From the NCBI GenBank assembly GCA_946811185.2, contig OX328109.1, forward strand, positions 43,136,129 to 43,200,128: DNA of 64,000 nucleotides. Direction: 5' to 3'. The position numbers and the translations under genes were made by a program. The DNA is from Hippopus hippopus (lineage: Eukaryota > Mollusca > Bivalvia > Cardiida > Cardiidae). This document shows, one piece after another, positions 10,720 through 18,131 of this stretch; position 1 is the stretch's first letter, and each line of letters opens with the position of its first letter. The notes under the pieces are model-generated. The model was given only the letters and a program-made list of their open reading frames with translations. It was not told the origin of the DNA and searched no databases.

Positions 10720-11805
10720 TCAGCTACAAGTTTCGTCCGCTTTTTTAATAATAGAGTAATCAGCCCGCTCCACTCCGTTTACCGTAATATTAACTTTTAC
10801 CTCTTCCTGTACATTAGGATTCCTTTTAACAGCCGTTAAACTTCCATTTATAATTTTACCCCACGTACTCATGCAGTAACCCCCTAAGCCATGCCTTCTA
10901 CCCGAATTACCATTACCGAATGCAAACTCGTAATTACCGTCTCCAATCGGTCCCTGTTCTTCAGCCCACACGGTTATAATAGGTCGTTTTAAAGCAATAT
11001 CCTGTGCTAGAAGTCTTCTCGTTTGATCCACATAGGATTTATTTACTAAATCACCCCCATCTCTAGGATTTCCAGCGTTTTTTAGAGAAAAACGCCGAAG
11101 ATCTATGTCAGCCACTGCCATGAAACTTCCATCCGGATTTTTTACGATGGCTCCACCATTATCGACATAATCTTTATTCGCAGCGGCATCGCGGGATAAA
11201 GGATTAGGTAACCCAGTAATCGAGTTACTATTCATATCTAATCCACCAGCTATTAAAAAATTTCCATCTTGTTTTTTAGTCAAAGCTTTTTCACCCGCGG
11301 TAGCCGCCTCAACGGTGGTATCTACGTAAAACTTATTAGCGGCTTGATCGTGTCTCGTAGGGATTCCGAGATTGTTAATTATTCGTCCCCCCATAGAGAT
11401 TGCATCAACTGCCTCATACCACCTTCCATCTATATAAACGAAGGCTCGATTAAAATTATCTACGTATTTTTTAGTAGCAGCTTCACTCGGTTCTTTTGGT
11501 TCCTTAACGTTTCTTATTTCGTTGAAACCCATATTTATAAATCCGAGGGCTTGGTATCCGCCGTTTTCTTTTAATACCCCCCCCCCGCCAGAAGTTCCAT
11601 CCACGTAATCCTTAGTTGCCGCGTCATGAGGATTTACCGGATTACTAACCCTCGTTAACGTATTACCATTCATGTCTATAGAACCAGTAACGGCGGTCGT
11701 TCCGTCTATACGTAAAAAATTGTTATTCACGTAAGCGAGTGACACGCCGTCACCGCCGCCGCTCGCTTCATCGCCTTTCATTCTTCCGAATTTGTCAACG
11801 GGCAT
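10720..11805 (-). CDS. phage-tail-fibre-like receptor-binding protein
   Basis: The protein has 361 residues and contains about five degenerate repeats of 45-55 residues carrying the signature DAATKDYVD or close variants (DAATKDYVD, EAATKKYVD, DQAANKFYVD, DAAANKDYVD), each preceded by an N-G-x-I-x-N-like segment. This is the repeat type of bacteriophage tail fibres, which trimerise. The last ~100 residues lack the repeat and may form a globular head (YCMSTWG region). It is the last gene of the leftward cluster, 11 bp after the protease stop. A fibre projecting from the capsid is the simplest reading; the target is unknown. It is intact. A run of eight C at 11578-11585 (poly-Gly codons) is a likely slippage site. 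Confidence 0.75.
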   Translation of the reverse strand: MPVDKFGRMKGDEASGGGDGVSLAYVNNNFLRIDGTTAVTGSIDMNGNTLTRVSNPVNPHDAATKDYVDGTSGGGGVLKENGGYQALGFINMGFNEIRNVKEPKEPSEAATKKYVDNFNRAFVYIDGRWYEAVDAISMGGRIINNLGIPTRHDQAANKFYVDTTVEAATAGEKALTKKQDGNFLIAGGLDMNSNSITGLPNPLSRDAAANKDYVDNGGAIVKNPDGSFMAVADIDLRRFSLKNAGNPRDGGDLVNKSYVDQTRRLLAQDIALKRPIITVWAEEQGPIGDGNYEFAFGNGNSGRRHGLGGYCMSTWGKIINGSLTAVKRNPNVQEEVKVNITVNGVERADYSIIKKADETCS

Positions 11806-11816
11806 TTTTTAATATA

Positions 11817-12236
11817 CTAAAAAAATTTATTTAAAACGTCTCGGAATTTATTCCCCGCCCCTAACTCTTTTAGAACGTACAAACATAGATGACCGCAAAA
11901 TACTTGCCCGGCTCGTTGTAATTGATCGGTATTGTACCGTATCGGGCTTTTCAGATACTCTCGAACCTCGATAGGCGGCTGTATTCCGTAACTGTCGAAA
12001 TAAATTTTAGTTTCACCGTTTTTATACCAAGCGACCCAATGTGTACCGGGTCCGCCGATTTTATCGAAGTTTACTATACCGCATTCTTTTTTACTCGGTT
12101 TTTTCGGTAACGTATCTAATAAAAAGACTCCCCTAAAAAAAGGAATCTTTAATCTTCTCGCCGCATCTTCCAATTCGAAATTGTTCAACGGTTTATTCGG
12201 TAAAATTACGTTTCTCGCAATCTCGATATCCGCCAT
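11817..12236 (-). CDS. PRO: adenain-like cysteine protease
   Basis: This 139-residue protein is intact and belongs to the adenovirus protease/Ulp1-like group (C5/C48 fold) that matures capsid proteins in adenoviruses and Polintons. The catalytic order is visible: His66 in GTHWVAWY, Asp81 in YFDSYG, and Cys114 in a VFCGHLCLY segment, with a Gln at 105 or 111 available for the oxyanion hole. The length is short compared with adenain (about 200) but usual for Polinton versions. It starts two bases from the integrase stop and is followed closely by the fibre gene, so the cluster is probably co-transcribed from 13.6 kb. Confidence 0.9.
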   Translation of the reverse strand: MADIEIARNVILPNKPLNNFELEDAARRLKIPFFRGVFLLDTLPKKPSKKECGIVNFDKIGGPGTHWVAWYKNGETKIYFDSYGIQPPIEVREYLKSPIRYNTDQLQRAGQVFCGHLCLYVLKELGAGNKFRDVLNKFF

Positions 12237-12237
12237 T

Positions 12238-13131
12238 TTAGAATCGTTCGATATTCTTATTATCGACCCAAGAATTAAATTCGTCGGGATAACTCACCCA
12301 TTTTACTAGAGATTTATCTTTCCCTTTTTTAATAACCTTTTCTATCCTAAACGTCTCTTGGGTAGTTTTCTGAAGTTCGGGTTCGTAAAATGTCCCTCGT
12401 ATTTCTTCTCCGTTAAGATCCTTAATTCTATACGTTATAGGCGATGTACGTTTTACTTCGGAAACCGTAAAAACTTCTTCAGTCCATCTCGTCGTATAAC
12501 CTTTCTCGAAAGTCTTTTTCTTTTTAGATATCCTCACTTTATCTCCGACGGAAAACTTGGGAGTTTCTTTTATCTCGGGATCATGGGGGTAAAGATTTCT
12601 CCAAACTCTCGTTTCGTTTTCTTTTTTACTCGCTTTTACCGGAGTCATCTTAATGGACGAATGCCTCGCGTTATTATATTCTTTAACGAGATCGGATAAC
12701 GCGTCGATGTAAACGTACGTGTTGTTAGCGGAAAAATACTTCCACATCTTTTCTTTCATCCATCTCTCAACGACGCTAGATTTCTCCTCGTTTTGGGTAG
12801 AATATATTTCGACCAACGCTTTTACGTCTTTGTTATAAAACTCTCTACCCTCATCCACCCACATTTTTTCGGGTTTCCTCTCCTTAAAAATACTCTTTAA
12901 CGCTATAGCGGTAGATTTCCCCGATTTGTCTTTTAATGGCACTAGCCATCCGTATTTAGAAAAGATGTCGATGACAGCGAGAAGGTAATTAATACCGCGA
13001 TTATATTTAGAAAAAGCTCGCATGTCTACTAAATCCGCGGCCCATATCTTACCTATACCGTTTACTATGACTCTCCTTTTCTTAAATTTTCTTCTCACGG
13101 GTTTATGCAATTCTTCCGCTAATTTCATCAT
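12238..13131 (-). CDS. INT: retrovirus-like integrase with C-terminal chromodomain
   Basis: This 297-residue protein has the rve-family RNase H-like core and would join element ends to host DNA with a 6-bp stagger. Putative catalytic acids are Asp33 (WAADL), Asp93 (WVDEGREFYN) and Glu122 (SVVERW). The last two are separated by 28 residues, shorter than the usual ~35, and the segment after Glu122 also seems short, so small in-frame deletions may have occurred. The C-terminus (about 261-297, RIEKVIKKG, WVSYP, NSWV) is a chromodomain that could steer integration to modified chromatin. Its ATG overlaps the stop of the PLA2 gene. An N-terminal zinc-binding domain is not apparent. Confidence 0.92.
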   Translation of the reverse strand: MMKLAEELHKPVRRKFKKRRVIVNGIGKIWAADLVDMRAFSKYNRGINYLLAVIDIFSKYGWLVPLKDKSGKSTAIALKSIFKERKPEKMWVDEGREFYNKDVKALVEIYSTQNEEKSSVVERWMKEKMWKYFSANNTYVYIDALSDLVKEYNNARHSSIKMTPVKASKKENETRVWRNLYPHDPEIKETPKFSVGDKVRISKKKKTFEKGYTTRWTEEVFTVSEVKRTSPITYRIKDLNGEEIRGTFYEPELQKTTQETFRIEKVIKKGKDKSLVKWVSYPDEFNSWVDNKNIERF

Positions 13132-13625
13132 CTCGGAAGTTTTTTTTCCACTCCCATTCCGAATTGCATCTTCGTTCCGATGAGTTTACTTACCAAACCC
13201 CTTTCCATCTTTTCCCTAATAGTAGGATTGTAAATCCCTTCTAACTCCGTTAACATATTCTTATCGCACACCGCGTTTCTCGTGGCAGTGTCATCGTGCT
13301 TAAGATAGCAAACATCGTGATGATAAGCGGCTTTATCGACGCGGTTTATCGGTTTACTCCACTTCTTCGGCGTTAAATCCGGATTGAGTCTTTCCTTTAA
13401 TTTAGTGCCGGGCACTGTAAAATTATGACCGGGGAGATGCATTTCGAAAGGCATGTTGTTTATAACTTTATTTAGTATCGATCCGCCCCTCGCTGTCTTA
13501 ACAAATTGGGTTTTAGTCGTTCCGCAAACCGCGCATGTTCCGCGTTTCATATTCCTGTTATTTTTACTAACGGCGTGAGTTATATTAATCGTATCAGTAC
13601 GTTTTTTACATTTAACGCAATACAT
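13128..13625 (-). CDS. zinc-ribbon plus parvovirus-like phospholipase A2 protein
   Basis: The 165-residue protein joins two parts. Residues 1-45 hold two CxxC knuckles (Cys3/Cys6 and Cys31/Cys34), a zinc-ribbon-like fold. Residues 60-130 carry the secreted-type PLA2 signature: a Ca-loop-like VPGTKL (71-76), the His-Asp dyad in HHDVCY (102-107) and Asp121 in VCDKNML. This resembles the PLA2 of parvovirus VP1, which breaches endosomal membranes during entry; homologues are known in adintoviruses. The canonical G of the GPG Ca loop is Val here, so activity is uncertain. It is the first gene of the leftward cluster and its stop overlaps the integrase start. Confidence 0.85.
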   Translation of the reverse strand: MYCVKCKKRTDTINITHAVSKNNRNMKRGTCAVCGTTKTQFVKTARGGSILNKVINNMPFEMHLPGHNFTVPGTKLKERLNPDLTPKKWSKPINRVDKAAYHHDVCYLKHDDTATRNAVCDKNMLTELEGIYNPTIREKMERGLVSKLIGTKMQFGMGVEKKLPR

Positions 13626-13657
13626 TTTATATAAAAATTTAAAAAGTCTTATATAAA
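13626..13657. promoter_or_regulatory. 32-bp bidirectional promoter
   Basis: The space between the two divergent ATGs holds TTATATAAAATG reading right and the same motif reading left, one at each end. Similar TATATAAAA boxes sit immediately before the ATGs at 14485, 15735, 16349, 18132 and 21091. A virus-type late promoter driving both clusters is inferred. Confidence 0.65.
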
Positions 13658-14440
13658 ATGGATATTATAAATTTATCGTGGAATGAAGGACGATCGAGGA
13701 GATTTAATCACTCCCTTTTTCCTAGAAGTATTAGAGGTTTAATTATAGGCAAATCGGGATGCGGCAAAACTACTTTATTGTTAAACCTTTTACTTAGACC
13801 GGGTTGGCTCGACTACAACGATTTGAGCGTCTTCGGAAAAAGTCTTTTTCAACCCGAATACCGAATACTAAAAAAGGCCTTCGAAGAAAAACTACCGAAA
13901 GAATGTATCTTACGGTTGTTTAACGCGCGTAATGAGATACAAGAACTAGACGTTGAACCAATGGCTTTAGTCGAAGAATGGACTAAAACGATTAAAAATA
14001 AATCGGATATAGATTGCAACTTCTTCGAAAATGCGAACGATGTGCCCGATCCGAAAGAGTTAAACTCGGAAAATAAAAATTTGATGATTTTTGACGATTT
14101 ACTTTTAGAAAGGCAAAATAAATGCGAGTGTTATTACGTTCGAGGAAGGCATAGTAATGTCGCCTGTTTTTACCTCTCGCAAAATTATTTTAGACTACCG
14201 AGACAAACTATTAGAGAAAACGCTAATTTTATTTGCCTTTTCCGACAAGACCTAAAAAACGTTAATCATTTCTATAACGATCACGTAGCCGATGATATGT
14301 CGAAAGACGAATTTAGAGAATTTTGTAAAAAGACGTGGGAAAGACCGCTAGGTTTCGCTATCATCGATTTAACCAGTAAAAAACATGATGGGAAGTATAG
14401 AAACGGTTTTGACAATTTTTACGTGCCTAAATCGGTATAA
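13658..14440 (+). CDS. ATP: A32/FtsK-HerA-type genome packaging ATPase
   Basis: This 260-residue protein is intact. It has Walker A GKSGCGKTT at 31-39 and Walker B LMIFDD at 142-147, preceded by the short strand RGLIIG. The downstream SQNYFRLPRQTIRENANF block (around 180-197) fits the sensor/arginine-finger region of the Polinton and poxvirus A32-type ATPases that pump DNA into preformed capsids. Length and layout match Polinton ATPases. It is the first gene of the rightward cluster, starting eight bases after TATATAAAA. Confidence 0.92.
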   Translation: MDIINLSWNEGRSRRFNHSLFPRSIRGLIIGKSGCGKTTLLLNLLLRPGWLDYNDLSVFGKSLFQPEYRILKKAFEEKLPKECILRLFNARNEIQELDVEPMALVEEWTKTIKNKSDIDCNFFENANDVPDPKELNSENKNLMIFDDLLLERQNKCECYYVRGRHSNVACFYLSQNYFRLPRQTIRENANFICLFRQDLKNVNHFYNDHVADDMSKDEFREFCKKTWERPLGFAIIDLTSKKHDGKYRNGFDNFYVPKSV

Positions 14441-14484
14441 TAAAGTTAAGTTAAACAAATTATATTCGTTATATAAAAAAGAGA

Positions 14485-14916
14485 ATGTTAGAAAAATATA
14501 GAAATAATTGCGAATTAATTTTTCTAAGATTAAAATCCGATCTAGAAAAAAACGCGGAACGTTTTACGAGACATAATTTAAAAATGATAATAGAACAAAT
14601 AGGAATAAAAAATTACGTTATTCCCGAAAGCTACGAGAAAAAGTATTTAGTAAAAATATTAATAGATTACTTAGAAGAACGAGTGGAGATCATGCGAGGA
14701 ATGGATCACGAAGTTAGAATCGTAAAATTGTTGTACGATTTTTATTTCAACGTATATTTTATTATTAATATTACCTCCGCGTGTAAAGCTTACGGGGAGA
14801 TCGATGAAGACGAAATTATAGAATTTTTTACCGATTATATTTATAGTTTCGAAAATAGCGCGAAAGATGGGTTAGAAGAATTTTTTAATATCGCTCTCGA
14901 GCATTTTAAATTATAA
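14485..14916 (+). CDS. uncharacterised 143-residue Polinton protein
   Basis: I do not recognise this protein. It is open from an ATG 15 bases after the start of a TATATAAAAA box, rich in Lys, Glu, Ile and Tyr, and looks mainly helical, with no clear membrane segment or motif. It lies 44 bp after the ATPase and 22 bp before the penton-like gene, so it is probably part of the same virion-gene unit. Confidence 0.65.
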   Translation: MLEKYRNNCELIFLRLKSDLEKNAERFTRHNLKMIIEQIGIKNYVIPESYEKKYLVKILIDYLEERVEIMRGMDHEVRIVKLLYDFYFNVYFIINITSACKAYGEIDEDEIIEFFTDYIYSFENSAKDGLEEFFNIALEHFKL

Positions 14917-14938
14917 AAAATATTTAAATATTTATAAA

Positions 14939-15712
14939 ATGGAAGAACTTTTAAAACGAATCGTAAAAAATACGGAACATAAAACGTCGTTTCAAATTAT
15001 AGTAAGCAACAACGAGACGCGCTTTAGAACGAGGTTTAATCCTCCCATTCAGCTGGAAAAGGATAAAGTGTACGAAATAGCTTTAGTAAACCTCGAAACT
15101 TACTACTCGTTCCCAAATATCGATGAAACGAACAACGTATTCGTTTATTCTCCGGACGACGGTAATTCGTGGGTTAAAATAAAAATACCCGAAGGAAGTT
15201 ACGACCTCGCCAACATTAATGATACCATTCATCAGGAAATGAGAAAAAGGGGTCATTACGACGAAGTTAATGAAGGGTACTATATTAACATTTCCGCGAA
15301 CACCAATACCTTAAAGTCCGTTCTTACTCTGGAGAACGGTTATCGAGTAGATTTCAATCAACCGGGCTCCATCGCCGAAGTATTAGGATTTACTAGCGCT
15401 AAATATATACGAGGATTTCACGAGTCGGAGAACGTAGTTAACATTCTTAGTATAAACAGTTTGCTCGTTAGCGTAGATATTATTTCGGAAAGTTACCTTA
15501 ATGGTACGACGAAAAACGTTATTTATTCTTTTTTCCCGGATGTTGCACCTGGATATAAGATAATCGAGTCGCCAGTTAATTTAGTATACCTACCGATAAC
15601 GTTAGACGAAATACATAACCTAGAGGTAAGTATTACGGATCAAGACGGTAATTTACTAAATCTTAGAGGCGAAAATTTAACGATTAGGTTTCATATTAGA
15701 GAAGCGAGATAA
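14939..15712 (+). CDS. penton-like minor capsid protein (single jelly roll)
   Basis: The 257-residue protein is rich in short beta-type segments, Asn and Thr, with few charged runs, and has no membrane segment. Size, position after the ATPase and the N-terminal FQIIVSNNETRFRTRF...YEIALVNLETYYSF block fit the minor capsid (penton) proteins of Polintons, which close the fivefold vertices and are single jelly rolls. The C-terminal part (ITDQDGNLLNLRGENLTIRF) looks like the final strands. It is intact, preceded by TTTATAAAATG. The fold is inferred from pattern only. Confidence 0.7.
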   Translation: MEELLKRIVKNTEHKTSFQIIVSNNETRFRTRFNPPIQLEKDKVYEIALVNLETYYSFPNIDETNNVFVYSPDDGNSWVKIKIPEGSYDLANINDTIHQEMRKRGHYDEVNEGYYINISANTNTLKSVLTLENGYRVDFNQPGSIAEVLGFTSAKYIRGFHESENVVNILSINSLLVSVDIISESYLNGTTKNVIYSFFPDVAPGYKIIESPVNLVYLPITLDEIHNLEVSITDQDGNLLNLRGENLTIRFHIREAR

Positions 15713-15734
15713 ATAAAAAAAATAATTATATAAA

Positions 15735-16308
15735 ATGACGAGTTATAGTACTAACGTTAAAGTAAATATATCGGAAGGACAAAAGCAAAAGCTTCAACAC
15801 ACCGTTAAAGCCGGTTGCCCGGTAAGTATTCGTTTAGGCCACGAAGATTTACGAGGTAATGACGTTTTAGCATTAACCGATTCTCAAGCGAGAAAAATAG
15901 CTAAAGCCTATGAGGACGGTAAGGGTGTACGCGAAACAACTTAAATATAACACGAAAATAGAGGGAGGTTTTCTCGGAATGTTGGCCGGGTTAGCCGCTA
16001 GAGCTTTACCGATGCTCGCAAAAACCGTTTTACCGGCTTTAGGCGTCGGTGCTCTTTCCGGATTAGCTCAAACGGGTGTACAAAAAGCGATGGGGTCGGG
16101 TCTTTATCTTAAAAAAGGAGGAAGCGTTTGTCAAGTTGAAACCGATGGATGTGGATTATACTTAAAGCCGCATAAAGGTAAAGGATTAAACTCTTTCGGC
16201 GATGGTTTATATTTAAAGCGAGGAGGGAAGATTTATGACGGAAGAGGACTTTTGCTCGGACCTAATAGTCCATTCGCTAATATCCCTATTTTAGGCGCTA
16301 TATTATAA
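15735..16308 (+). pseudogene. frameshifted small virion protein with Gly/Leu repeats
   Basis: Two overlapping frames (15735-15944 and 15910-16308) look like one gene split by a single-base shift near 15929. The first half is polar (LTDSQARKIAKAYEDGKG). The second starts with a hydrophobic amphipathic stretch (GGFLGMLAGLAARALPMLAK, then VLPALGVGALSGLA), followed by three GLYLKKGG-like repeats and ends LGPNSPFANIPILGAIL. The layout recalls membrane-active or core peptides of adenovirus type (pVI/pX-like) proposed in adintoviruses; that link is inference. Separate genes with an overlap are possible, but the downstream frame has no promoter box and begins inside the first. Confidence 0.65.
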
Positions 16309-16348
16309 AAAAAATTTAATTTGAAAAAAAAATATTTACTATATAAAA

Positions 16349-16836
16349 ATGTTAAGCAAAACTAATATTTTTAAAGAAAATAAAACGCACAAAAATGTTA
16401 CCGACAGGTAGTGTGGCTTCCTTTTCCGGATTTAGATTACCCACCTACACAAGTTGGGAGTAATGTATGGGAAATATATTCGCAACAAGAAATAAAACTA
16501 AAACCTAATGATGCTGTAAAACTTCAGCTCGGTCTTGGGCTCGTTACATCGAATATAGTATCGTGCGATGATAAGGATTATTACGATAATTTACGAGTTC
16601 TACTCGATAGATCTTTAATCTTAAATGGTATAAGAAACAGTCATGTACGCACATATGGAGGATTTTCTAGGATAGGGGATGAAGATATAACGACGATTAT
16701 AAAAAATATTTCCGATAAAACTATTACTATCTCGAGAGGCGAACTATTATTTCTCGTCGTATATTATAATGGCACTTTTCACGAAAACTACGAATATTAC
16801 GATAATTATAATATAATAAAAAATGGATATTCATAA
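16349..16836 (+). pseudogene. dUTPase-fold-like protein 1, frameshifted near its start
   Basis: The ATG at 16349 follows TATATAAAA directly, but its frame stops at 16409; a different frame, open from there to 16836, holds the body of the protein. A one-base shift near 16405 is the simplest explanation. The body resembles the next gene: WEIYSQQEIKLKPNDAVKLQ, a short GLGLV segment, ILNG, and a final block (IIKNISDKTITISRGELLFL) like the end of dUTPase-type jelly rolls. The dUTPase catalytic motifs are not seen, so a structural role is more likely than nucleotide hydrolysis. Confidence 0.6.
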
Positions 16837-17194
16837 ATTCGGTATGAAACGTAATATTACTACTCGACATAAAACTATATTTTGGAAACCTCATTCGGTA
16901 AGATATCCTCCCTTAAAACAAGACCCTATAAAATGGAAAATATACTCGCAAGTAACTATCAAGATTCCTCCTCGTGATGGCGCGAGACTTTCGCTAGGAT
17001 TCGGTTATATATCTACGCGAGGAGTTGTAGCGATATCCGTTAGTAATAAATGGAAAGATAGTTTAACCATTCTTAATGGAATGCATCTCGATAATAAGGT
17101 CGACGATATCTTAGTCTATATTTATAATTTCTCCGGGAAACCTATCGAAATACCCGAGGGCGAGTTATTTTGCTACCTAAAATATCTGGCGTAA
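16823..17194 (+). CDS. dUTPase-fold-like protein 2
   Basis: This 123-residue protein overlaps the previous gene by 14 bp and is clearly its paralogue (WKIYSQVTIKIPPRDGARLS, LGFGYIS, ILNG, IYNFSGKPIEIPEGELFCYL). The final segment matches the usual dUTPase pattern of a hydrophobic strand, N-x-S-x-x-P-x-x-I, then a G-[DE]-x-[IL] turn. The catalytic Asp-containing loop of true dUTPases (G-x-I-D-x-x-Y-x-G) appears as ILNGMHLDNKVDD, without the Tyr-x-Gly. Probably a non-enzymatic trimeric jelly roll. Intact. Confidence 0.6.
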   Translation: MDIHKFGMKRNITTRHKTIFWKPHSVRYPPLKQDPIKWKIYSQVTIKIPPRDGARLSLGFGYISTRGVVAISVSNKWKDSLTILNGMHLDNKVDDILVYIYNFSGKPIEIPEGELFCYLKYLA

Positions 17195-17217
17195 AAAAAA
17201 TATTATTTCTATAAAAA

Positions 17218-17853
17218 CTGATAGAAACGGATCAAGAACATCCTTCTAAAAAATTATATCCTCCTCTGTCGGAGCCGAGCGCTCCACCTATGGATGACGG
17301 AGGCCACTCCTACCGTTTACAAAAAATATCCGAAGTACGAGAGTTTCTCGAGAACGAAATTCGGGAAAGAGACGCCTTAGCTAAAAAATATTTTAGAGCC
17401 GCGAGAATCGTTGACAACATCGACACGGTTTTGGTCACGGTAACCATGGCTTCGGGAGTAGGCGGAATCGGTTTACTATCTACCGTCGTAGCTATTCTGG
17501 CTGTCATAGCGTTAGAAGTAGTAGCCGCGGCAACCGGGTTTCTTTCGATAGTAGGTAAATACGCGGTAAGAAAATCGACGACCAAGGTGGAAAAACATCG
17601 AAAGATTCGAATGGCGGCTGATGCTAAGCTCGATACAATCGCTTCGCACGTATCTAAAGCTTTAATCGACAATTACGTGTCGGATGAAGAATTTAAACTT
17701 ATCATGGAAGAACGAGATAAGTATAAGAAAATGAAGGAAGAGATAAGAACGAAAATTAAAAAATCTACCAAAAACGAAGAAAGTTTAATCGAGAGAGGGA
17801 GGCAAGAAGCGCGTGAGTCCTTTCGGAGGTTGGTGGAAAAGAATCGTGCCTAG
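17218..17853 (+). CDS. membrane/coiled-coil protein with LYPPL and PSAP motifs; start codon altered
   Basis: The frame is open from a TAA at 17212. The place where the ATG is expected, just after TATAAAAA, is CTG (17218-17220), giving 211 codons; the first ATG is at 17290 (187 residues). The extra N-terminal part contains LYPPL (17254-17268) and PSAP (17275-17286), which resemble the ALIX- and TSG101-binding late-domain motifs of viral proteins. Then come a charged helix, a long hydrophobic region with Gly (VTMASGVGGIGLLSTVVAIL and on, about residues 68-118) that could be two membrane helices, and a Lys/Glu-rich coiled coil. Either initiation is non-AUG or at 17290, or the start is lost. Function is not known. 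Confidence 0.65.
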   Translation: MIETDQEHPSKKLYPPLSEPSAPPMDDGGHSYRLQKISEVREFLENEIRERDALAKKYFRAARIVDNIDTVLVTVTMASGVGGIGLLSTVVAILAVIALEVVAAATGFLSIVGKYAVRKSTTKVEKHRKIRMAADAKLDTIASHVSKALIDNYVSDEEFKLIMEERDKYKKMKEEIRTKIKKSTKNEESLIERGRQEARESFRRLVEKNRA

Positions 17854-17897
17854 AAAAATAAATTTTTCGTGCAACTTTAGTTACGAAACGAGTCGAG

Positions 17898-17931
17898 AAA
17901 TATATATTCTGTTTAAAAAGAATATATATTT
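17898..17931. terminator. AT-rich hairpin after the membrane-protein gene
   Basis: Arms AAATATATATTCT and AGAATATATATTT (13 bases) are separated by an 8-base loop. The core resembles the hairpin at 21474-21503. It stands between the gene ending at 17853 and the 12-bp repeat array. Confidence 0.5.
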
Positions 17932-17948
17932 TGTCCATATAGGACTAC

Positions 17949-18108
17949 GTTGAAAACTGCGTTAAAAACTGCGTTAAAAACTGCGTTAAAAACCGCGTTA
18001 AAAACCGCGTTAAAAACCGCGTTGAAAACTGCGTTAAAAACTGCGTTAAAAACTGCGTTGAAAACCGCGTTGAAAACTGCGTTGAAAACCGTGTTGAAAA
18101 CCGCGTTA
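17949..18108. repeat. 12-bp tandem array upstream of the 275-residue gene
   Basis: About 13 copies of GTTAAAAACTGC or near variants (T/C and A/G alternatives) run in perfect 12-bp register up to 24 bases before the ATG at 18132. The regular phase and position suggest either an expansion or a repeated binding site in the promoter of the gene. Confidence 0.85.
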
Positions 18109-18131
18109 AAAAAATTATAATATATAAAAAA

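Noticed and set aside
17310..17672. 120-residue minus-strand frame opposite the membrane-protein gene
   Set aside because: The plus strand has the coherent coiled-coil and membrane protein, the promoter box and the gene order; this is its shadow.
17949..18108. Coding extension of the 275-residue gene through the 12-bp repeats
   Set aside because: A TATATAAAA box followed by ATG at 18132 lies between, and the stretch is better explained as non-coding tandem DNA.
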